Translations under genes and position numbers: made by a program
The notes under the pieces: generated by a model
What the model was told of the DNA's origin: nothing
Database searches by the model: none
Seen by the model: the letters and a program-made list of their open reading frames with translations, nothing else
Origin: Cervus elaphus
Lineage: Eukaryota > Chordata > Mammalia > Artiodactyla > Cervidae
Assembly: GCF_910594005.1 (NCBI RefSeq)
Contig: NC_057815.1
Location: 79,841,552-79,905,551 of the forward strand
Length of the DNA: 64,000 nucleotides
Reading direction: 5' to 3'
Shown here: one piece after another, positions 56,655 to 64,000 of the stretch
Numbering within the stretch: the stretch's first letter is position 1
How the letters are laid out: each line of letters begins with the position of its first letter

Positions 56655-56882
56655 TGTGCCTGGAACACCCAGTGTGTTCGCTGTTCTAAGTGTTTGATAA
56701 TGAGTCACTCATTTCACACTCGGAACAGCCCAGTGCGGTGGGGACTAATACCATCCCCATTTCACAGATGAGCAAATTACAGCAGAGAGGTTTACCACTT
56801 TCCAAAGGGCACGCAGCCAGTCAGTTGAATTGCTGGGGGTTGAATGGCTTCGGAGTCCGTGATTTTAGCCTGTGCAATGCTG
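56655..56882 (-). mobile_element. MIR SINE
   Basis: Reverse MIR: CATCCCCATTTCACAGATGA, GGGCACGCAGCCAGTCAG, GGAGTCCGTGATTTTAGCCT. Faces the forward MIR just upstream. Confidence 0.85.
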
Positions 56883-57105
56883 GCTCTTCATCCTGAAAGC
56901 TTGGCAAGGGGCCAGGCATCAAATAAGTACTTCGCCAACATAAGGAACCCCGGACACACTGGCTGGTGTGCCTCATACATATTATAAACTTCCAGAGAAA
57001 AACTATTTTCTGTCATAGCAATTATCACTCCCATTCCCTGGATGTTATGTTCCCCTGGGCTGATTTTTTTTAATGACTTTATTGAGGTATAATTTACATT
57101 ATATA

Positions 57106-57326
57106 TGGCTTCCCAGGTGGCACTAGTGGTAAAGAATCCACCTGCCTATGCAGGAGACATAAGAGACGTGGATTCCATCCCTGGGTCAAGAAGATCCCCT
57201 GGAAGAAGAAAGGACAACCCACTCCAGTATTCTTGCCTGGAGAATCCCCATGGACAGAGGAGCCTGGTGGGCTACAGTCCATGGGGTCACAAAGAGTTGG
57301 ACACGACTGAAGCGACTTAGTGTGCA
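57106..57326 (+). mobile_element. Bov-tA SINE nested in L1MB
   Basis: Forward copy. Duplication TTACATTATATA (57094-57105) and TTACATAATATA (57327-57338), one mismatch. Confidence 0.93.
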
Positions 57327-57569
57327 TTACATAATATAAAATTTGCCCATTTTAACTTTACAATTCAATGAGTTTTAGTAAATGTATCAATTTGTGCGAC
57401 CATCACCACATCCAGTTTTACAGCAGTCCCATCTCCCCAGCAAGATCCCCAAGGCCTATCACCAGTGAGCCCCCATGCCCCAGGCAACCATTAATCAGCT
57501 TTTTGTCCCTATGAATTTGCGTTTCCTGAACATTTCATATAAATGGAATCATACAATGTGTGGTCTCTT

Positions 57570-57897
57570 GTGTCTGGCTTATTTCGCTCAGTGTAATGCT
57601 TTGAGGCCCCATCTGTGTCAGAGCATGCATCAGTACTCTTTATGGCCTGATAATACTCCATGGTATGGACAGTCCACGTTTTGTTTATCTCTCCACCCGT
57701 CGGTGGACATTGGGGGATTCCCACTTTTCGGCTATTGTGTCTGACTTATTTCACTTAGCATAATGTTTTGAGGCTCATCCATGTCGTAGCATGTGCCAAT
57801 ACTCTTTATAGCTGGATAATATTGCATTGTATGGACAGCCCACATCTTGTCCACCCCAGTCGGTGGACATTGGGGCGGTTTCTATTTTTCGGCTACT
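57570..57897 (+). repeat. Tandem duplication of a 160-bp L1MB segment
   Basis: Both units start GTGTCTG(G/A)CTTATTTC, share CTTTATGG/AGC...GATAATA and GTCGGTGGACATTGGGG, and end TTTTCGGCTA(T/C)T. Unit lengths are 167 and 161 bp, about 80% identical by eye. Confidence 0.85.
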
Positions 57898-58009
57898 GCA
57901 AATGGTGCTGCTGGAACATTGCACGCCCCTCCTGGGGCTGACTTCGAGGCACGTGAGTGAAGCCACCTGGTAACGTCTCTCCTTTTCTCTCCCCTCTGGG
58001 GTCTCCCAG

Positions 58010-58355
58010 AACCAGGCAGCGGGCAGGTGTTTGTGACCTCGGAGAACCAGCTCGTGTACTACCCCAGCATCACCTACGCCATCATCGGCAGCTCCGTCAT
58101 CTTCGTGCTGGTGGTGGCCCTGCTGGCGCTCGTCCTGCATCACCAGCGGAAGCGCAACAACCTCATGACGCTGCCGGTGCACCGGCTGCAGCACCCCGTG
58201 CTGCTGTCCCGCCTGGTGGTCCTGGACCACCCCCACCGCTGCAACGTCACCTACAATGTCAACAACGGCATCCAGTACGTGGCCAGCCAGGCCGAGCAGA
58301 ACGCGTCGGAGGTGGGCTCCCCGCCCTCCTACTCAGAGGCCCTGCTGGACCAAAG
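58010..58355 (+). CDS. LDLRAD3: LDLRAD3 exon 5 (transmembrane and proximal tail)
   Basis: Penultimate coding exon of LDL receptor class A domain-containing protein 3, a single-pass membrane receptor-like protein. The acceptor is a pyrimidine-rich stretch ending CAG at 58007-58009; the donor is AAG|GTGTGT after 58355. The exon opens with two bases finishing a split codon, then 114 full codons from 58012, then AG of a split Arg codon completed by exon 6. Residues 20-42 of the exon (58069-58137, from ITYAIIG to ALVL) form the membrane helix, followed by a basic HHQRKR stop-transfer. PPSY at 58321-58332 is a WW-domain ligand. Published work on the family reports binding of NEDD4/ITCH-type ubiquitin ligases through the tail PPxY motifs and an effect on APP trafficking. 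The ectodomain LA repeats, which virology papers report as the attachment site of an alphavirus, are outside the window. Identity is from protein recognition; very confident. Confidence 0.96.
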
Positions 58356-58479
58356 GTGTGTGCTGGACGGGAGACCCTGGGGCGGCCGGGAAGGGAGGTC
58401 GTCGCACTTAGGGGCAGAGTCTGTATGCACACGCCCGGGATCCCTGCATGCAGCTGCAAAGATGCCGCAGTGTCTGACT

Positions 58480-58640
58480 TGTACTGAGTCTTTGCAAAAC
58501 AGTTCACACGTATCATCTCGCTTAATCCTCATAGTGACTCACCAAGCGAGGTTATATTTGCCTCAGTTTTGCAGATGAGAAAACCGAGTTTTTCAGTTAC
58601 TCATCTGAGGACAAACAGCTATCCCGGCCAGTTCAGATCC
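58480..58640 (-). mobile_element. MIR SINE just downstream of exon 5
   Basis: Reverse MIR: CATCTCGCTTAATCCTCATA, CAGTTTTGCAGATGAGAAAA. Starts about 125 bp after the donor site. Confidence 0.78.
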
Positions 58641-59282
58641 CTCCTCCTCCTTGGTAATGCCACATGGACACATGTACCCAACTCTGGGGACCCACCTGCT
58701 ACCGCAGAACAGTGCCCACGTTGGAGGTTTGATTTCTAATTGAATGAATGAATGAGAGGGTAAATAAATAAGTTCCTTAACTTTGCATGCCATCATCTGT
58801 AAGATAAAGGGAGAATTCTCAAGCTTAGGACCCTCATTGCAGATGGAGCCGTACAGGAAACCCCAACAAACAAAGTCAAATGCAGAATTCTGTAGTTGGA
58901 GTAGGTAGTGGACCTCAGTCCCGCCTGCTCAGCCTTCCTCTGTCCTTTGGTGACCTCCAGCATATCCCAGAGAACCCACTTTGAAGTCCCAGGACCAGAG
59001 CTAGCTGAGCCCCCAGTTCTCAGCATCCCTTACCCTGCAGGATCCCTCTTCTATAAGCCTGGGACTCACTGGTGAGGCATTTTGCGGGCAGTGTTCCTGG
59101 GCTAACTGGGCTCTTCCTTGAGGCCGTCCAGTGACAGCTCTTGTATTATATAATCTTCATTTTTCCTCCTCATAAAAGATAAACAGAGCTCCAGGGCCTG
59201 GTGCTTAAGGACATCATTGCAAATAAGCACTAAGATTCTGTGTTCTTAGTGCTTGGACCATCAGATGTAGAGCAAGGTTAAA

Positions 59283-59524
59283 ACTGCTACATCTGGAGAC
59301 AGAACTCCTAGGTTCAAATCCTAGCACTGCTGCTTACTAGCTCTTTGTGATCCCATGCAAGCTGTCTAAGGCCCCTTTGCCTCAGTTTCCTCCCCAGTAC
59401 AATGGGCATACAAGTAATGGCTCCCTCTAGCACTCTTCTGAATGCTAAATAAAATAAAATAAAGGATATAAGGTGGGTGGCGTAATGCCTGACTCACAGT
59501 AAGCCTTCTGTAAATGATAGCTGG
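59283..59524 (+). mobile_element. MIR SINE in intron 5
   Basis: Forward MIR: CTAGGTTCAAATCCTAGCAC, CTTTGCCTCAGTTTCCTCC, CCTGACTCACAGTAAGCCTT. Contains an (AAAAT)n-like tract at 59449-59464. Confidence 0.88.
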
Positions 59525-60000
59525 AAAATAAAATGCCTTTGAAGTTATCTCAGTGCAAGCAAGGTGTCATTATTATGCCCAAGTCCAGACAACCAGAAAG
59601 AGTTGGCTTTCAGTAAGGACCCCCAATAATGTGGATCATTAAGGTCTCCATCAAAACCTCAGGCCAGCTGCATCCCTGCTGAACCACCCAGGATGAGCCG
59701 GGGGCTTCTTAGAATTCCCCCTCCCAAAGGTTATGTATTTGGCACTGTACAGTTGGTACAAGCCAGCCAGAGCATGCTGACCTTTGATCCCTTCCCTTCA
59801 TCTTATTGCTTATCACTGGTTTCCCTAGTACTAGGATTGCCTTTCTCCTTGGAGGGAAAAATCTCGGTCCTGACATCATCATCCACTCAAAAACAGACAG
59901 AAGTCAGCTTTGCCTGCCGTGCCTGGGCTCCTAATATGTTCTCGTCTCTCTCCCTTCCCCCAACCCTGCTCCTCACCCCACCCTGCTCTCTTCATCGCAG

Positions 60001-60238
60001 ACCCGCCTGGTACGACCTTCCTCCGCCACCCTACTCTTCAGACACTGAGTCCCTGAACCAAGCCGACCTGCCCCCTTACCGCTCCCGCTCCGGCAGTGCC
60101 GACAGCGCCAGCTCCCAGGCAGCCAGCAGCCTCCTGAGCGTGGACGCCCCCGGCCACAGCCCGGGGCAGCCTGGCCCGCAGGAGGGCACCGCTGAGCCCA
60201 GGGACTCCGCGCCCAGCCAGGGCACCGAAGACGTATAA
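60001..60238 (+). CDS. LDLRAD3: LDLRAD3 terminal coding exon 6 (cytoplasmic tail) and stop
   Basis: Final coding exon. A long C/T-rich tract ends in TTCATCGCAG at 60000. Base 60001 completes the Arg codon begun in exon 5, then 78 codons follow to TAA at 60236-60238. The segment starts PAWYDLPPPPYSSDTESLN, giving a second WW ligand PPPY at 60023-60034, and continues through ADLPPYRSRSG (an LPxY variant) into a Ser/Ala/Gly-rich, probably disordered tail ending GTEDV. Together with exon 5 this gives 193 complete residues of a protein that is about 345 residues in human, so roughly 150 N-terminal residues lie upstream of the window. The reading frame is open through the join with no frameshift. 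The same frame is also open back to about 59693 in the intron, but that has no coding support. Confidence 0.96.
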
Positions 60239-62819
60239 ACTCCGGCTCTTCCAAAGTCTCCATGGGTTCATCTGCTCTGACTTTGACTGTCCTAACAACT
60301 TGCGCTTACGGGAAGCTCCTCGGGGTCCCTCAAGGAGTGATTTGGAGTGTCAGCTGTCTCTCCATTCACCTCCTTGCCCAGATTTCAGGAATGTTCTTTG
60401 GAGGGCGACCTGCCTTGTTCTGGCCTCTGAGTTGACCTGTTGTATGGTGCATCTTTTCTGGGCACTTATTCTTCCCTTGAGGCCAACAATCACAGCCTCA
60501 GCCTCCACGTCATTCTTCTGTTACTGTTGGAATCTTGCTGAGGCAGTGGCGTAAGTTTGCAGGTGGCGGGAGAACGTGGTACTTAAGTACTGAGAAAGCA
60601 GTGTTTGTGTCATGTGGGATGTTCAGAAGGGCAGAGGAGACTGGACCAAATTCTGTGTGGGCTGTGACCTTAGAGCTCCACCTGGGGATTTGGGTTGGGT
60701 GATCCTCCCAGGAGGCTGTCATTGGATGTTGCACGAAGCTGCACGTTGCTCTTGGGTCAGCAGAGGCTGGGGCCAAAGAAAACTGTTGCTGGGAGTAACG
60801 TCCTTCAGAAGTCAGCAGTGTCATTTTGGTTTTCTGAAGGACTCTGAAACCATCAATTCTGGAGAGATTCTGGATTTAACAATTTGCCCAAGAGTCCTCA
60901 TTTTGAGAGCTTTTTCCAGCATCATATATCATCAGCCTCATCCCAGAATAAGCAGGGACCCCCTGCCACTAGTTTATCCGAGTTCTCAGCTCCTAAAATA
61001 CAGGCTGCCAAGAACCGGGGTCTGCTTTGGTCCACAGCCCTTTCCCTGGTTTCTGATCGTCACCCTCCCAGCTGTGACCTGCCTTAGCCCAGGGATGAGG
61101 ACTAAACCTGAATTGGCCAGAAATCTGATCTGGTCCTTTTGTCCCTGTAGACCATGCCCAGCCTGCATTGCCCATTCATGCAGCTTCAACCCTCACCTCC
61201 CAAGTCCCCCCAGACACTCAGAAGTCATTCTACCTGTGCAGTTGGGCTTGAGGACACTGTGGGTTTCTAATTCACATGAAAACCTAATTCAGCACCCGCC
61301 GCGAGAGCTCCGCATTCCTGGGCAGCACTCACCACCCCCCCAACTTCCCAAGGCCCAGCCAGATAGATACCAGCACCAAGGTTTAGGATTAGGGTCAGAG
61401 CGAGAATCAGACCTCTCCAGACATCCCATAGTTTCTTCTCTGAGAGACATGGATAACAGACAGTTTGGAGTCAAGATTTGCCATTCGGACTTTTTTTATA
61501 TATAATCTCTTAGAAATGCATTTGAAACAGTGTGTTTGTTTTTTCCCTTCTAGTTAAGGGACTATTTATATGTGTATAGGAAAGCTGTCTTTTGTTTGTT
61601 TTTCCATTAGCGAGGTCCAAGCAAAGATGCACAAGATCACACCTTTGTCCCGCTGAGCTCTAATAACCAGCCCCCCCGCCCCCAGACGGCCCTGTGTGCC
61701 AGGCGTCTGTGCATTGTTGCACTTTGAGTTTTTATTTATCGAGTTCGTGAAGGCTGCAGAAAGACCAATGCCTTTCTCCCTCAGTTCATGGTCTCTGTGT
61801 TCCGGCTCGCTTTCCTTTCTCCCTGCCCAGCCAGCCACAGCGCCCACCCCCTCAGGAAGTCATGGGTGGAAATGTAGATGTTATTTGTCAAGAAACCACA
61901 CTGACTAACCAGGGGGCGGGGGACAAAACTGGAACCAGGTGGAGCCACTCGGGGCAGCTGTCATGCAGACCTGCTTCCCACATGCTCAGTAACTTCTTTG
62001 ATGCTAATTCAAACACAGCCTGCAGGAGGGGGGATGAAGTGGCATTCAGTGATCCTGTTCTGTAGACGATTTTTTTTTTTTTTCTAACCAAATTCAAAGT
62101 GTGCTACAGGAAAGCTAGCCACTTGGTGATTTTCAAGTTAAGAAAAGAAACCTAGTTGCTCACGTCTTTTCGTTTTTAAAATAACACGCGTTATTTTCTG
62201 AGTAGTCCAGTGCAGAGAGAACTTTTAAGTGGCAGCCGGAGTGTGTGAGGAGCTCTGGCTGATCACTTCCTCTCACATGAGTCACACTGTCTTCATTTCT
62301 CCCCTTGGTGGGCCCCTGCTTCTTTCTGGTGCTCTGGAAATTGTTTAGAGGAAAGGATTCTAATTTTAATTAATTGTGCAGTGAATTAATTTCACGCACT
62401 TTTCAGCTTCCAGGCATCTTAGAAAGGACAAATGGTCTTAGTCGATAAGGAGAGCCTCTTAATGTTGTTTTTTAAAATGAACACAGGGACATTTTTATTA
62501 TAGATTTGATTTTTTTAAATGGTGGGTTTTTTAAAAAAGATATAAATAGGACACCAAAGCAGCAGAGTTTTGCTTTTTCCCCTACTTAAGATAGCAAATA
62601 AGTGGCCAGCATTATTTCTTTAACTCATTCCAACCAGGATATTTTTTTTTAATACATGGCATAAATCTGTGCCAACCAGAAAACCATCTCTGCTCCCTTT
62701 TCTCAAATAAGATCAGCATTTATTTTAGCGTTGAAATTGTTCCACTGTGATCACTTATCACTTGCCCTCAGTCCCTTTACTTTGAAATTGACGTTTTTAA
62801 AAAACACAAGGAAGTGGTT

Positions 62820-62825
62820 AATAAA
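62820..62825 (+). terminator. Possible minor poly(A) hexamer
   Basis: AATAAA within TTAATAAATAGC. A GT-rich element sits at 62866-62880 (GGTTATGTGTGGTTG). Use is uncertain. Confidence 0.25.
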
Positions 62826-62915
62826 TAGCATGTGACATTCAAAGTTGATGTAAACTGGAAAGGTTATGTGTGGTTGCTTTTTTGATTCGATTTTTTTTTA
62901 ATTTTTATACTTTCA

Positions 62916-62921
62916 AATAAA
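62916..62921 (+). terminator. LDLRAD3: Alternative upstream poly(A) signal
   Basis: Canonical AATAAA preceded by U-rich sequence and followed at 20-35 nt by TTCATTCTTCCTGTTGGTGT, which has the T/GT-rich character of a downstream element. Another hexamer lies at 62820-62825. Either could give 3' ends 100-200 nt shorter than the main one. Confidence 0.4.
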
Positions 62922-63023
62922 TCTGCAGTTTCATTCTTCCTGTTGGTGTAAATGATTCTTAACCCCTTTATTGTTCAATGGACAGCTGCTTCTGTCGTGC
63001 CTTCTGCAATGAATGTATACCCT

Positions 63024-63029
63024 AATAAA
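63024..63029 (+). terminator. LDLRAD3: Main poly(A) signal AATAAA of LDLRAD3
   Basis: Canonical AATAAA with a GT-rich stretch (GATGGGTGTTT) about 45 nt downstream. This is the last canonical hexamer before sequence turns into ordinary flank with a hAT remnant. Cleavage is expected at about 63040-63060. Confidence 0.75.
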
Positions 63030-63045
63030 ATGAGAAAAGACGAGA

Positions 63046-64000
63046 GACTGCTGATGAGATCTCAAAATATGATGGGTGTTTAAGGATTCCACAACTGGCA
63101 TGGTTGGAATTTGGAGGTAAAGTCGTGGACACCAGTCCATTTTGGAGGGACCTGGGATGTCAGTTCAGAAGATGGGCATTAACTATGCCCATAGTGACTT
63201 CAGTGTTTGAGGGAAAGGGGCACGTGGCTGTGATACTGAACAGGTTCTGACCACATACTCAAGACATGCGCTGACTCTGGCACAGGTGTGCTGGTGAATA
63301 GCTTTGAACCACAAATGGCTCCAATGGGCCCACCAGTGATGGGAGCATCTTTGTGCTCTTATAAGTCTTGTTTTATGCTACAGGGACAGTTGCACAGGAA
63401 GTCAGGATACCCAGCAGGTCACCACCACCACTCATGAACAATAGTAACCTTGGCCTTGACCAAAATCAAAATCTGTGGGAGTCAAAACACAGGACCTACA
63501 AAGTCAAGGTGTAGATCGTGTGTCGGTACCCAGAGGCGCTGGAAAGAAGACTGGTGGTATCCCAAGCGTATACCCGGTCCATGTCCTGCCCCAAGTGGTC
63601 TGGGGAGACCTTCCTGAACAATGTGCCCCCAAAATCTTATCAAGATGTGAGCTCCTTCATCTCTTAGAGTATCATTTTTATGGGCACTAATTTGAGAAAA
63701 CAGTTGAGAAGCACTAATCTAGAGCAGAGATCAGTAAACTTTTTGTGTAAAGAGTCAGATAATACAATACTTTGGCTTTGCAGCCATGGGGTTTCTGTAG
63801 CAACTACAAAAACAGCCATAGACAATACATAAGTGCATAGATGTGCCTCTGTTCCAGTAACTACCAAAATGGGCTGGATCTGGCTTTGTCATTTGCCCAC
63901 CCCTAACTTAATGGCTCATTCCTACATCGTGTTCATGGATCCGAAGCTCATGAAAAGAAAAGAAATAGCACAGTAATGGTTGGCCTTGGAGATTGGAACC
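63046..64000. other. Downstream flank of LDLRAD3
   Basis: No coding signal seen. 63046-63720 is single-copy sequence and 63722-63905 holds a MER20-like element. The last 95 bp are unassigned. Confidence 0.6.
63722..63905. mobile_element. MER20-like hAT-Charlie element
   Basis: GAGATCAGTAAACTTTTTGT, TACTTTGGCTTTGCAGCC, AACAGCCATAGACAATACAT and CTGTTCCAGTAACTACCAA, with closing GCCCACCCCTAA. Confidence 0.75.

Larger units (their letters stand above)
57063..57905 (-). mobile_element. L1MB-like 3' UTR, reverse, with internal duplication
   Basis: TTTATTGAGGTATAATTTAC, then after the SINE CAATTCAATGAGTTTTAGTA, ATATAAATGGAATCATACAA and GGTATGGACAGTCCACG. The last part is present twice (57570-57736 and 57737-57897). 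Ends about 105 bp before exon 5. Confidence 0.82.
1..58009 (+). other. LDLRAD3: LDLRAD3 upstream intron (3' portion)
   Basis: Everything from the window start to the exon 5 acceptor is read as intron. I scanned translated frames for the hallmark of the preceding exons (LDL-A repeat, Cys-rich with a C-D-x-x-x-D-C-x-D-x-S-D-E core) and found none. No other gene with a plausible protein, splice pattern or RNA structure was found on either strand. The 5' boundary is outside the window. Confidence 0.8.
58356..60000 (+). other. LDLRAD3: LDLRAD3 intron 5 (GT...AG)
   Basis: The intron is 1,645 bp, starts GTGTGT and ends with a strong polypyrimidine tract and CAG. It contains a reverse MIR at about 58480-58640 and a forward MIR at about 59283-59524. 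The rest (58641-59282 and 59525-59990) is single-copy sequence in which I recognise nothing further. If retained, the exon 5 frame would read to a stop at 58576-58578. Confidence 0.9.
60239..63045 (+). other. LDLRAD3: LDLRAD3 3' untranslated region
   Basis: About 2.8 kb follows the stop codon up to the predicted cleavage region. No transposon was recognised in it, unlike the flanking DNA, which fits a constrained UTR. The distal half (61500-63000) is AT-rich, with AUUUA-type pentamers near 61562, 61732 and 62720, a T-run at about 62070-62083 and several U-rich tracts. The proximal part contains an unexpectedly long open frame at 60612-61505, noted separately. The cleavage position is inferred as 10-30 nt after the last AATAAA; it has not been observed. 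Confidence 0.85.

Noticed and set aside
1..58009. Search for further LDLRAD3 exons (LDL-A repeats) or an antisense gene
   Set aside because: No frame shows the six-Cys LDL-A pattern with the calcium-binding acidic core, and no other family was recognised. A small non-coding exon could still be missed.
57957..58487. 176-codon open frame overlapping exon 5 in another frame
   Set aside because: Shadow of the GC-rich true coding frame. Its translation is Ala/Arg/Pro-rich and crosses the splice sites.
59693..60000. In-frame extension of exon 6 upstream into intron 5
   Set aside because: There is a strong acceptor at 60000, the join with exon 5 restores the conserved QR-PAWYDL reading, and the extension contains a run of intronic polypyrimidine translation.

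Overview
The window is ruminant nuclear DNA, most likely bovid. It is dense in Bov-tA and BovA2 tRNA-derived SINEs and BovB (RTE-type) LINEs, with older CHR SINEs shared by cetaceans, hippos and ruminants, and still older MIR, L1, MLT1 and hAT-Charlie remnants shared by placental mammals. No bacterial, organellar or viral gene organisation was seen.

Only one protein-coding gene can be supported: the 3' end of LDLRAD3, on the + strand. Its last two coding exons are at 58010-58355 and 60001-60238. Spliced in phase, they give 193 complete residues. These cover the end of the juxtamembrane ectodomain, the single transmembrane helix and the whole cytoplasmic tail, which carries PPxY-type motifs. 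The 3' UTR runs from 60239 to about 63045, with the best poly(A) signal at 63024-63029. The upstream exons (signal peptide and LDL-receptor class A domains) are not in the window, so positions 1-58009 are read as one very large intron.

Layout: 1-58009 is intron filled with layered transposons, at least 24 Bov-tA/BovA2 copies, 7 BovB copies and 6 CHR SINEs, many with target-site duplications that I could pair exactly. Between them lie single-copy stretches, a few of which look like candidate regulatory elements: a homeodomain-type AT-rich cluster near 32.5-32.7 kb, an RFX X-box-like palindrome at 43.16 kb, and tandem GC boxes at 56.37 kb. 58010-60238 holds exon 5, intron 5 and exon 6. 60239-63045 is the 3' UTR. 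63046-64000 is downstream flank with a MER20-like element.

No undescribed multi-gene system is present. The most unusual sequence observations are structural: a BovB copy with a 5' inversion, a 20-bp tail-only retro-insertion with a perfect 12-bp duplication, a tandem duplication inside an L1MB fragment just upstream of exon 5, and a BovB fragment that lacks its 3' end. All repeat family names are from recognition of consensus features, not from a database search.
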